Of a DNA stretch of 64,000 nucleotides, positions 17,221 to 24,296 are shown one piece after another. Made by a program: the position numbers and the translations under genes. A model generated the notes under the pieces. That model searched no databases. It had not been told where the DNA came from and saw only the letters and a list, made by a program, of their open reading frames with translations. Location of the stretch: assembly GCA_002345025.1 (NCBI GenBank), contig DDUX01000059.1, forward strand, positions 3,198-67,197, given 5' to 3'. Numbering within the stretch: the stretch's first letter is position 1; each line of letters begins with the position of its first letter. The stretch comes from Candidatus Accumulibacter iunctus (GTDB lineage Bacteria; Pseudomonadota; Gammaproteobacteria; Burkholderiales; Rhodocyclaceae).

Positions 17221-17673
17221 ATGGGCCAGACGGAAAGCGTTCAGGAAGTGCTGCGACGGCTGCTGGCGAAGCAGCGCTATGCGGTCCTGGCGACCGACAG
17301 CGCCGGCCAGCCCTATACCAGCCTGATGGCCTTTGCCGTCAGCGACGATCTGCGCCAGTTGACCCTGATCACCGAGCGCAGCACCCACAAGTACGCCAAT
17401 CTGCGGTCGAATCCGCGCGTCGCCCTGTTCATCGACAACCGCGAGAACGTTGGCGCGGACACCCGTGACGCGGTCGCTGTGACTGCTCTCGGCGAGGCAG
17501 AGGAGGTTGCGGGCGAGGAGGAAGTGCGCCTGCGCAGCGGCTACCTCAGCCGTCATCCCTACCTCGAGTCCTTTGCCGGCTCCGCCTCGTGTGCCGTCGT
17601 GCGCGTCCGGCTCAGCTCCTATGTCGTCGTGCGCCGCTTCGAGGAGGTTCTGGAGTGGCGTCCCGGTGACTGA
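17221..17673 (+). CDS. Pyridoxamine 5'-phosphate oxidase-like FMN-binding protein
   Basis: A 150-aa split-barrel flavin-binding protein. The segments YAVLATDSAGQPYTSLMAFA, LTLITERSTHKYANLRSNPR and VALFIDNRE match the PNPOx-like family, where the Thr/Arg/Lys region binds FMN phosphate. Members include heme-degrading and F420/FMN-dependent reductases and many of unknown role. The ATG at 17221 is the natural start. It lies 70 bp before a HAD phosphatase gene on the same strand. The reaction is not determinable from the sequence. Confidence 0.8.
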   Translation: MGQTESVQEVLRRLLAKQRYAVLATDSAGQPYTSLMAFAVSDDLRQLTLITERSTHKYANLRSNPRVALFIDNRENVGADTRDAVAVTALGEAEEVAGEEEVRLRSGYLSRHPYLESFAGSASCAVVRVRLSSYVVVRRFEEVLEWRPGD

Positions 17674-17742
17674 CGGCGATCGGCAGCCGCTGCCGCACGC
17701 CGCGCTCGCCGCGGCGCCAGCGCTTGCCGGGAGGGCGACCGC

Positions 17743-18429
17743 TTGAGCGGCGCGCGCGCACCGATGCTGGTCATCTTCGACTGTGATGGCGTGCTCGTCG
17801 ATAGCGAGCCGATTGCCAGTCGGGTCCTCGCCGAAGCACTCAGCGAGGTCGGTTTTCCGCTGACGGCGCAGCAGGCGATCGATCGCTACACGGGGATCAG
17901 CGTCGGCGCCGTCCTGGCGCGGGTCGAGGCCGAATGGGGGCGGCGACTGCCGGCCGATTTCGCCGCTTTGCTCGGCGAACGCGACCGGGCAGCCTTTGCC
18001 GCGGAACTGCAGCCGGTGAGCGGGGTTGTCGAGATGCTCGCCGGTCTCGATCTGCCACGCTGCGTCGCCTCGTCGGGAAGCATCGAGAAGATCCGCAGCA
18101 ACCTGCGCATCACCGGCCTGCTGCCGTACCTCGAGCCGCACCTGTTCAGCGCCACGATGGTGGCGCGTGGCAAGCCGGCACCCGATCTGTTCCTCCATGC
18201 GGCGGCGATGATGGCCGTGCCGCCGGCGCGTTGCGTTGTCGTCGAAGACAGCCTCGCCGGCGTCCGCGCGGCACGCGCCGCCGGCATGCGCGTCTTTGGC
18301 TTCCACGGCGGCGGCCACGCCCGCCCGGATGCCGCTGCCGCGCTGCAGGCGGCTGGTGCGACACGCGTCTTCAGCCGCCTGTGCGAGCTGCCCGGCCTGC
18401 TCGCCAGCCCGGCGCAGGCGGTGGACTGA
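17743..18429 (+). CDS. HAD-superfamily phosphatase (beta-phosphoglucomutase / phosphoglycolate phosphatase-like)
   Basis: A 228-aa haloacid-dehalogenase hydrolase. Motif I is IFDCDGVLVDSEP, motif II is the SSGS segment after RCVA, motif III is the Lys in GKPAPDLF, and motif IV is VVEDSLAGVRAA. The all-helical cap between motifs I and II is typical of the subfamily acting on small phosphosugars or phosphoglycolate. A TTG start at 17743 is preferred because GGGAGGG sits at 17729-17735, seven bases upstream; an ATG at 17764 would remove seven residues without touching motif I. Substrate unknown. Confidence 0.85.
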   Translation: MSGARAPMLVIFDCDGVLVDSEPIASRVLAEALSEVGFPLTAQQAIDRYTGISVGAVLARVEAEWGRRLPADFAALLGERDRAAFAAELQPVSGVVEMLAGLDLPRCVASSGSIEKIRSNLRITGLLPYLEPHLFSATMVARGKPAPDLFLHAAAMMAVPPARCVVVEDSLAGVRAARAAGMRVFGFHGGGHARPDAAAALQAAGATRVFSRLCELPGLLASPAQAVD

Positions 18430-18454
18430 GGGCGCCGGGCCGCCGGCTGCCAGG

Positions 18455-19900
18455 TCAGTGGCTGTCGCCGCCGGGGCGGCTGGCGGCGGGCGCCACTTTC
18501 GGCAGCACGATGTCGAAGCGCACCCCCTGTCCTGGCTGGCCGTCGACGGCGAGCGTGCCGCCGAGGACGCTGCTGACGAGGTTATGGCTGATGTACAGCC
18601 CGAGGCCGCTGCCGCCGCTGCCCAGCCGGGTGGTGAAGAAGGGATCGAAGATGCGATCCCGGATGCTGTCGGCGATTCCCTTGCCGTCGTCGCTGTAGCA
18701 GAGGCGGATGTGCCCGTCGTCGACCGCGCTGGCCGCGAGCCTGATCAGGCCGCGATCGACGCCGTCAAAGCCGTGCAGCAGCGAGTTGCTGACCAGATTG
18801 GTGAGCACCTGCTCGAGCGGGCTGGGATAGCTGTCGAGCTGCAGCCCGGCGGGAATGTCGAGTTCGACGCGCTGCTGGCGACCCTTGAACTGCGGCCGCA
18901 GGCTGGCGACCAGCTGCTCGACCGTCTGCCGCAGGTCGAAGACGCGGCGGCGGATGCTCGCCTGGTCGATCGCCACCTGCTTGAACTGGCTGATCAGCTC
19001 GGCAGCGCGCGCGGTGTTGCGGTCGAGCAGCCGGGCAGCTTCCTGGCAACGGCCGACGAAGGCAGCGAGTTGCGAGCGACGCAGCGGACCGGATTCGCAA
19101 GCGTGGGCGAACTCCTCCACCTGTTCCGCCAGCGCACCCGCGACGACGCGGGCATTGCCGAGCGGGGTGTTGAGTTCGTGCGCGACGCCGGCGACCAGGT
19201 GGCCCAGGGCCGCCAGCTTTTCACTCTGCACCAGCTGGCGCATGGCCTGCCGCAACTCGGCCGTACGCTCGCCGACAAGAGTCTCGAGGTGCTGCCGATG
19301 TTTCTGCAATTCGGCTTCGGCCCGCTTGCGCTCACTGATGTCGCGCACGAAGGCGATGCTGTAGGCCTCCCCGCCGTACTCGAAATGGCTGGCCGAGAGT
19401 TCCACCGGCAAGGTTGAACCGTCCTTGCGGCGGCGCTCACTCTCGCTGGTCAGCGAGCCGGCCGCCCGCAGCGTCTGCCAGTGCGCCTGCCAGCGCGTCT
19501 CGGCGTCGGGCCGCGGATCGACATCGACCACGCGCATCTGCAGCAGCTCCTCGCGGCGGTAACCGAGGATGCGGCACATTTCGCGATTGGCGTAAAGGTA
19601 GCGGCCGTCGGCCCTTGCCCAGGCGATCGCCAGCGAAGCACGATCGATGGCGAAACGGGTGAGCTGCAGGCGCTCCTCGCTGGCGCGCAGGGCGCGGCCG
19701 GCGCGGGCGGATTCGGCAGCGCGCCTCTTCACTTGCCGCCTGTCCGCGAGCGGTCGGGAGCGTGCCGCCGCACGTGTGCATGAGGCTGCCGCATGCGTCG
19801 CCAGCCCGCTCGTGGCGCCCGCTGCAGTCGTCGCTGGTTGGCGCCGGGCCTGGCTGCCTGGCGCACGCTGCTCAACCCTGCCGCTCGATCCACGCGGCAA
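18455..19900 (-). CDS. PAS-domain sensor histidine kinase
   Basis: A predicted cytosolic histidine kinase. A PAS domain (ASLAIAWARADGRYLYANRE onward, ending VRDISERKRAEAEL) is followed by a coiled coil, an H-box with LGHLVAGVAHELNTPLGNAR, and a catalytic ATPase domain with N-box NLVSNSLLHGF, DDGKGI, FDPFFTTR and GGSGLGLYISHNLV. No receiver domain and no adjacent response regulator are seen, so its partner is elsewhere. The 5' end is uncertain: the frame opens with a TTG at 19900 and the first 55 residues are Ala/Arg-rich and featureless; a GTG at 19732 would start just before the PAS region. With the longer start it overlaps the end of the hydrolase gene by 29 bp. Confidence 0.8.
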   Translation of the reverse strand: MPRGSSGRVEQRAPGSQARRQPATTAAGATSGLATHAAASCTRAAARSRPLADRRQVKRRAAESARAGRALRASEERLQLTRFAIDRASLAIAWARADGRYLYANREMCRILGYRREELLQMRVVDVDPRPDAETRWQAHWQTLRAAGSLTSESERRRKDGSTLPVELSASHFEYGGEAYSIAFVRDISERKRAEAELQKHRQHLETLVGERTAELRQAMRQLVQSEKLAALGHLVAGVAHELNTPLGNARVVAGALAEQVEEFAHACESGPLRRSQLAAFVGRCQEAARLLDRNTARAAELISQFKQVAIDQASIRRRVFDLRQTVEQLVASLRPQFKGRQQRVELDIPAGLQLDSYPSPLEQVLTNLVSNSLLHGFDGVDRGLIRLAASAVDDGHIRLCYSDDGKGIADSIRDRIFDPFFTTRLGSGGSGLGLYISHNLVSSVLGGTLAVDGQPGQGVRFDIVLPKVAPAASRPGGDSH

Positions 19901-20669
19901 TCCTTTCGGCGGCTGCCTGCCAGTGTGCGTCGAGCATCAGCGTATGGCCGGCGCACGGAATCACGGCCACCTCGGCGCGCCAGCGGGCGGCGGTGAAGCC
20001 GACGACCGCGGGCGGGAAGACGGCGTCCGCTTCGCCGCCGACGACGAGAACCGGCAACGAAGGCCGCCGGCGACCGATGCGCATGGCCAGCAGGCTGAGA
20101 TCGAGCAGCGCGCGGCGTGACTCGTCCTGGAACAGCGGTGCAAAGCGCAGCAGATCGTCGGTGCTCGTCTCGGCGGAGTAATAGACCTCGCGTATCGTGC
20201 GCAGGCTCTCCACGGCGCAGTCGCCGTGCGTGGCACGTGCTTGCTGGTCGAAGAAGGCAGGTTTGGTGAGGGCGATCGTCATCGTTGCGCCGAGGATGCC
20301 GCCCGGCGGCACCGGCGCCATCAGCACTGCTGCCGGTGCCGATTCGCGCTCGAGGTGCCGCTCGACGACGACGCAACCCATCGAGTGGCCGACCAGCACG
20401 GCTGGCTGGCCGAGTTCGCGCACCACCTGTGTCAGGTCGTCGGCGTAGTCATCGACGCTGAAGCCGTGCAGGCGTTCGCGGCCTTCACTGCGGCCATGAC
20501 CCGACAGGTCGAGGGCATGGCAATCGAACCCCCGGCGGCTGAACCAGGGAAGGAAATACTCGCCCCAGCAGGCGGCCGTCGCGTAGCCGCCGTGGACGAA
20601 GAGCAGCGGCGGCAGATCCTTCCGGCCGACAGCCGGGTGGTGCAGGGTATGGATACGTCGCAGCTTCAT
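19872..20669 (-). CDS. Alpha/beta hydrolase
   Basis: A 265-aa alpha/beta-hydrolase fold protein. The oxyanion region is LLFVHGGYATAACW, the nucleophile elbow is VLVGHSMGCVV, the acid is in VVGGEADAVFPP and the catalytic His in CAGHTLMLDAHW. LDLSGHGRSEGRERLHGFS is the usual lysophospholipase/esterase-like segment. The ATG at 20669 is chosen over an in-frame start at 20852 because homology begins at MKLRRIHTL. The natural substrate is unknown. It is upstream of and overlaps the histidine kinase frame and is divergent from the CARF nuclease gene. Confidence 0.8.
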   Translation of the reverse strand: MKLRRIHTLHHPAVGRKDLPPLLFVHGGYATAACWGEYFLPWFSRRGFDCHALDLSGHGRSEGRERLHGFSVDDYADDLTQVVRELGQPAVLVGHSMGCVVVERHLERESAPAAVLMAPVPPGGILGATMTIALTKPAFFDQQARATHGDCAVESLRTIREVYYSAETSTDDLLRFAPLFQDESRRALLDLSLLAMRIGRRRPSLPVLVVGGEADAVFPPAVVGFTAARWRAEVAVIPCAGHTLMLDAHWQAAAERIAAWIERQG

Positions 20670-20840
20670 GGTCGCCGGAAGAAGGGCATCGTCGTTGCAG
20701 GAGAGTTGGCGCCGCCCCCCGGTTGATCGGCTGACGCGGCTGACGACAGTATCGCAGGCTCTGCCCGCAACGGGCAAGGCGAACGCCTTTGCCGGAAAGA
20801 GGAGCAGAATGGCGCTTTCTCGACGCTGACCGGTCCGCGC

Positions 20841-22088
20841 ATGCCGTTTCAACCCCGCATCCTTGTTTGCCTGGCTTCCGACCAGATCATGCAGAACACC
20901 TTGCCGGCACTACGCCTGCGGCCGGCGCAGGTGGTCATCGCCTGCTCGGATTCGGAGCAGGCGCGAAGCGGGGCCCTGCTGGTCAGCCGCGTGCTGCAGA
21001 ATGCCGGCTGGCCGAGCGACGCCGTCACCGTCGTCAGGAACACGCCCGACCACGATCTCGGCAGCGTCACCCGCTACGCACGCGAGCTCGCTGCCCGCCT
21101 GCAGCACGAGCATCCGGGAATGCCGATCGACCTCAACGCGAGCGGCGGTACGAAGGTGATGTCTTTCGGCTTCGTCGGCGCCTTTGCCGATCTCGGGGAC
21201 GCCTGGTACTGCGATACCCGGCACGGACTGCTCGAGCACCTGGGTGGGGCGGCGGCGCTTGAACTGCCGGCCGACATGCTGCGCCTCACCGATCTACTGC
21301 AGATGCAGGGTTATCGCGTGCGCACCGAGCTGACGTGGAGTCCCGAATTCGCCCGCGCCGCTGCCGCCCGCGCCGCCCTGACCGAACGCCTGGTGCGGCA
21401 GGCGCCGCAGCTCAACGGCTTCTTCGGCTACGCCAACCGGTTGGCGCGCGCGGCGCTGCCGCAGATGCGTCCGGATGGCAGCATCGTCCGTTCGTTTCGC
21501 GCCGAGGTACTCGCCGAAAGTACATTGTTCGCCGCCACGCATGAATTCGCCGGCGCCTTCGAGCAGGCGGACATCTGGCGTTGGGATGGCGATCGCAGCT
21601 TCCTCTTCGGCAGCGAGGCAGCGGCCCGCTATGCCGGTGGCGGCTGGCTCGAGGAATGGGTCTGGCTGACGCTGGCCGGCCTGCAGGCCGATGGGCTGTT
21701 GCCGGATGGTCACTGGGGAAGCAACCTGCGGATCGACGGCGGCCCGGGAATACCCGAGATGGCCGGCTACGAACTCGACGCCGCGCTCGTCTGGCGCAAC
21801 CAGTTGCTGGTCCTGGAATGCAAGACCGGCATCCAGATCAGCACCGAGGGCGGCAGCCAGTCGATACTCAACCGTCTCGACAGCCTGCGCCGGCATGTCG
21901 GCGGCGCCCTCGGCGAAACCTGGCTGCTTACCGCGAGGCGCCTGCAGCACGGTCCCGGCGATGCGGCGCGCGAACGTGCGCGTGCCTACCGCATCCGCCT
22001 GCTCGAGCCGGCGCAACTGGGCGAGTTGCGCGCCGAGATCGCTGCCTGGATGGGCCTTGCCACCGCCGGGCCGGCGGAGACGCCCTGA
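20841..22088 (+). CDS. Card1/Can2-like CARF nuclease (DUF1887)
   Basis: A 415-aa protein matching the DUF1887 architecture: N-terminal CARF domain (about 1-150), linker/winged-helix part (about 160-230) and C-terminal PD-(D/E)XK nuclease (about 255-400). The CARF ligand loop is LNASGGTKVMSFGFVGAF (SGGTK at 101-105). The nuclease carries GGWLEEWVWLTL, ELDAALVWRNQLLVLECKTG (Asp313, Glu326, Lys328) as the metal/catalytic set. In characterised family members (Card1, Can2) the nuclease is activated by cyclic tetra-adenylate made by type III CRISPR Cas10 and cuts DNA and/or RNA. No cas gene or repeat array is present in this window, so here it is an orphan, possibly acting in trans. A 61-aa protein and zeta-toxin-like gene follow 86 bp later. 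Confidence 0.85.
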   Translation: MPFQPRILVCLASDQIMQNTLPALRLRPAQVVIACSDSEQARSGALLVSRVLQNAGWPSDAVTVVRNTPDHDLGSVTRYARELAARLQHEHPGMPIDLNASGGTKVMSFGFVGAFADLGDAWYCDTRHGLLEHLGGAAALELPADMLRLTDLLQMQGYRVRTELTWSPEFARAAAARAALTERLVRQAPQLNGFFGYANRLARAALPQMRPDGSIVRSFRAEVLAESTLFAATHEFAGAFEQADIWRWDGDRSFLFGSEAAARYAGGGWLEEWVWLTLAGLQADGLLPDGHWGSNLRIDGGPGIPEMAGYELDAALVWRNQLLVLECKTGIQISTEGGSQSILNRLDSLRRHVGGALGETWLLTARRLQHGPGDAARERARAYRIRLLEPAQLGELRAEIAAWMGLATAGPAETP

Positions 22089-22105
22089 AGAAGCCTTTTC
22101 TGCGG

Positions 22106-22111
22106 TAGAAT
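22106..22111 (+). promoter_or_regulatory. Possible -10 element (TAGAAT) upstream of the 61-aa gene
   Basis: TAGAAT lies 63 bases before the ATG at 22175, in the gap after the CARF nuclease gene. It differs from the -10 consensus at one position; there is only a weak -35 candidate. It suggests that the toxin-like pair can be transcribed independently of the nuclease. Confidence 0.3.
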
Positions 22112-22174
22112 CGCCCTCGCCCGGCAGCAAATGGGGCGACGTTCCGTCACGGTCGAGCAAGTCTGGAGAAAGCG

Positions 22175-22360
22175 ATGCAAGTGCAACCATTCGATCTGAA
22201 TGACATCATCCACGAACCCTCCGACGAGCAGCTCGACGATCTGATGGAAGCGGTTGCCGCAGCGGCACGCCGGCACGCCGATGCCGCGCGGGCGCAACTG
22301 ATGCTCCGACTGCGGGCCGAGATCTCGGCAATCAATCCCCCTTTCCGCCGCGAGGCATGA
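22175..22360 (+). CDS. Small helical protein, candidate antitoxin for the zeta-like kinase
   Basis: A 61-aa acidic, Ala-rich helical protein: MQVQPFDLNDIIHEPSDEQL, then a helix EAVAAAARRHADAARAQLML. I do not recognise a named family. A GGAGA-type site precedes the ATG. Its TGA overlaps the ATG of the zeta-toxin-like gene (22357-22360), the arrangement usual for toxin-antitoxin pairs, and its size fits an antitoxin. The antitoxin role is inference from position and size only. Confidence 0.65.
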   Translation: MQVQPFDLNDIIHEPSDEQLDDLMEAVAAAARRHADAARAQLMLRLRAEISAINPPFRREA

Positions 22361-23013
22361 CCCCGGGGGCGAGACCCCGGTTGATCGTCGTCGCCGGGCC
22401 CAATGGCTCGGGCAAGACCTCGATCACGCAGCAACTCCTGATGCACGAGTGGATGGGTGGCTGCGTCTACGTCAATCCGGATTTCATCGCTCGCGATGAG
22501 TTCGGCGACTGGAACTCGCCCGCGGCGGTCATCCAGGCGGCGCAGCGGGCGACCGAGATCCGCGAGCAGTGCCTCGAGCGCGGTGCCAGCCTGGCTTTTG
22601 AAACCGTCCTCTCGGCAGCCGACAAGCTCGACTACATTCGCCGCGCACGTGATGCCGGCTTCTTCATCCGCCTCTTCTTCGTCGGCACCGACGACCCGTC
22701 GATCAACGCCAAGCGCGTTGCCATGCGCGTGATGGAGGGCGGCCACGACGTGCCGATTCCAAAGATCATCGCTCGCTATACCAGATCGCTGGCCTACTGC
22801 TATTTCGTCGCCTGGCTTGCCGACCGCACCTACCTCTACGACAACTCGATCGACAACGCGCGCGCCCGGCTGCTGTTTCGCGCCTCGGAGGGCCGCATCG
22901 TAAAGACCTACGGCGAGATCAACCCGTGGGCGCGGGAAATCGTGCAACGGCTTCTGCCGGCAGTGTCGGACGACCTGTCGGTGTTGCCCGCCGGCGCCTC
23001 CCCTGCCGGCTGA
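22357..23013 (+). CDS. Zeta-toxin-like P-loop kinase
   Basis: A 218-aa P-loop protein of the zeta toxin / AAA family. The Walker A is VVAGPNGSGKTSIT near the N-terminus; VYVNPDFIARDEF, ASLAFETVLSAADKL and FIRLFFVGTDDPSINAKRVA follow, with RVMEGGHDVPIPKIIARY forming the lid-like region. Zeta toxins phosphorylate UDP-N-acetylglucosamine and block wall synthesis; chromosomal relatives of this shorter type are mostly untested. It is joined by ATGA to the 61-aa gene and sits next to the CARF nuclease, giving a small defence-like island. Confidence 0.85.
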   Translation: MTPGARPRLIVVAGPNGSGKTSITQQLLMHEWMGGCVYVNPDFIARDEFGDWNSPAAVIQAAQRATEIREQCLERGASLAFETVLSAADKLDYIRRARDAGFFIRLFFVGTDDPSINAKRVAMRVMEGGHDVPIPKIIARYTRSLAYCYFVAWLADRTYLYDNSIDNARARLLFRASEGRIVKTYGEINPWAREIVQRLLPAVSDDLSVLPAGASPAG

Positions 23014-23086
23014 GCGGAACCCTGCGCGCCTTCCGGAGTGGCCGCGTGCGTCAATTCGCCACATTCCTGCGTCCGACGACGCGACC

Positions 23087-23092
23087 TAGAAT
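23087..23092 (+). promoter_or_regulatory. Possible -10 element (TAGAAT) upstream of the small exported peptide
   Basis: TAGAAT lies 32 bases before the ATG at 23125. A TTCCTG 17 bases upstream (23064-23069) is a poor -35 match. It could drive the peptide and Crp/Fnr genes. Confidence 0.3.
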
Positions 23093-23124
23093 TCCGCCTG
23101 TCACCAATCAGGGCGAGAGTCGTC

Positions 23125-23304
23125 ATGCGGTTTGCCAGGAAGGCCGTTGCGCTGGCTGTTGTTACCGCCCTTGCCGGAGCTGGTGGGGGCGTCATCGCCG
23201 AGCAAGCTTCGGCAACGCCGATCGGCAGCGACGCGCAAGACGTCGTTGCCAGCACGCTGCTCGTCGGCCCGACCGTGCCTGGAACCGTGCTTGCTGACCG
23301 GTGA
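23125..23304 (+). CDS. Small exported peptide, unknown function
   Basis: A 59-aa open frame beginning MRFARKAVALAVVTALAGAG, a typical signal sequence, with a likely cleavage after AEQASA, leaving about 33 residues (TPIGSDAQDVVASTLLVGPT onward). It is 7 bp upstream of the Crp/Fnr gene. No family is recognised. Its reality rests on the signal peptide and position; it could also be a leader for the regulator gene. Confidence 0.45.
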   Translation: MRFARKAVALAVVTALAGAGGGVIAEQASATPIGSDAQDVVASTLLVGPTVPGTVLADR

Positions 23305-23311
23305 GCCGCCG

Positions 23312-23962
23312 ATGAAGCCGGAGCAGCCCCGGACACGGGCGGCGGATGAAGCGCGCCGCGGTCGGTCGCCGACAGCCGGCGACCGACCGTGCAGGGTGAG
23401 CTTCGCCCGCGGTCAGCGCATCTACTCGGGCGCCGGCCGGGGCAGCGCCTGGCGCGTGCTGAGCGGGTCGATTCGCCTCGACCGCGAGGAACCCACCGGC
23501 GAGCAGAGCTTTTCCGGTCTCGCCGTCAGGGGTGACATCATCGGTGCCGAAACGCTGCTCTTCGAGCGCTACAGCTTCAGCGCCACCGCTCTCGCCGATT
23601 GCGTCCTCGTTCCCTGGCCGGAGACACGTTCCGCAGCCGCTGGCGAGTCGTTGCTGCGTACGTTCGCCAAGGCCGAGCGGCGGGCGGCGGAAGTCATTGC
23701 CCTGCGTTGTGGTCAGGCCGCCGAGCGGGTGCGTCGTCTCGTGCTGATGCTGGCGCAGGCGCCGGAAGACGAAGGCGCCGCTCCGGGAGAGTTGCAGGTC
23801 GTCCTGCCGTCACGGCAGGACATGGCGGAAATCACGGCACTGACGCTCGAGACCGTGTCGCGCATGGTCAGCCAGTTGCGCCAGGCAGGGATGCTGGCGC
23901 CGCAGCGCCTCGGCAGTCACTTCTCACAGCGCCGATTCAGCGTTCGAGCGCCGGCGGACTAA
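23312..23962 (+). CDS. Crp/Fnr-family transcription regulator
   Basis: A 216-aa regulator. The N-terminal cyclic-nucleotide-binding-like barrel includes VLSGSIRLDREEP, GLAVRGDIIGAETLLFERYS and ATALADCVLVPW; the C-terminal winged helix contains LPSRQDMAEITALTLETVSR with MVSQLRQAGML as recognition region. The barrel lacks the ER..S cyclic-AMP pocket as far as I can see, and there is no Fnr-type N-terminal Cys cluster, so the effector is unknown. The ATG at 23312 is the first in frame that keeps the domain. No operator was identified. Confidence 0.8.
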   Translation: MKPEQPRTRAADEARRGRSPTAGDRPCRVSFARGQRIYSGAGRGSAWRVLSGSIRLDREEPTGEQSFSGLAVRGDIIGAETLLFERYSFSATALADCVLVPWPETRSAAAGESLLRTFAKAERRAAEVIALRCGQAAERVRRLVLMLAQAPEDEGAAPGELQVVLPSRQDMAEITALTLETVSRMVSQLRQAGMLAPQRLGSHFSQRRFSVRAPAD

Positions 23963-23982
23963 GCGCGCTGATTGTCCGCCGC

Positions 23983-23998
23983 TCGCCGGCAGCCGCTT
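23983..23998 (-). repeat. Duplicated 16-bp flank (matches 28271-28286)
   Basis: These 16 bases are identical to 28271-28286, the sequence just downstream of the CNNM gene at 28286-29542. In the other copy they run directly into the gene end; here they are separated from it by the 111-bp insertion at 23999-24109. Confidence 0.7.
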
Positions 23999-24109
23999 TA
24001 ATGTGAAAGTCGCGTCTGCGACTCGCGAATCTCCCTTCTCCCGTGCGCGGGAGAAGGGCCGGGGCTGAGGGAAACGGTCATGACTTTCATCATCGAAAGT
24101 CATGACCGT
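23999..24109. repeat. Hairpin repeat element, copy A (REP/MITE-like)
   Basis: This 111-bp block contains two perfect hairpins. The first has 11-bp arms at 24033-24043 and 24048-24058 with a TGCG loop; the second has 15-bp arms at 24074-24088 and 24095-24109 with a 6-nt loop. A related block lies at about 59839-59922: both share GTGCGCGGGAGAAGG, then CCGGGG, TGAGGGAAACGGTCATGAC, and both end in GTCATGACCGT. The block splits a duplicated segment that is continuous at 28271-28336, so it looks inserted. No transposase is linked. Confidence 0.7.
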
Positions 24110-24159
24110 CAGATGCGCTCGGCGCGAACCCTGATCGCGGTGCGCGCGTCGGCTTCGAT
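24110..24159 (-). repeat. Duplicated 3' end of the CNNM gene at 28286
   Basis: These 50 bases match 28287-28336 with two to three mismatches. They correspond to the last 16 codons or so and the stop of the DUF21-CBS gene on the minus strand (ending RVRAERI). The similarity stops abruptly at about 24160. It is a displaced gene end, not a gene. Confidence 0.75.
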
Positions 24160-24244
24160 GAGCGACGAGAGCCGGGTCCTGGTCGCTGCCCCTTTCGGCT
24201 TCTTTCTCACCGCTTTTCAGACAAACGCCCTCGCTGGCCGGATC

Positions 24245-24274
24245 TTGGCCAATTTCATGTTTTTGTGGTAGCTT
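24245..24274 (+). promoter_or_regulatory. Possible sigma-70 promoter for the DUF1538 operon
   Basis: TTGGCC (24245-24250) and TAGCTT (24269-24274) are separated by 18 bases of AT-rich DNA that stands out from the GC-rich surroundings. The TTG start at 24297 follows with a strong GAGGAGGAG ribosome site at 24281-24289. Confidence 0.4.
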
Positions 24275-24296
24275 CGCGAGCGAGGAGGAGAGAGAT

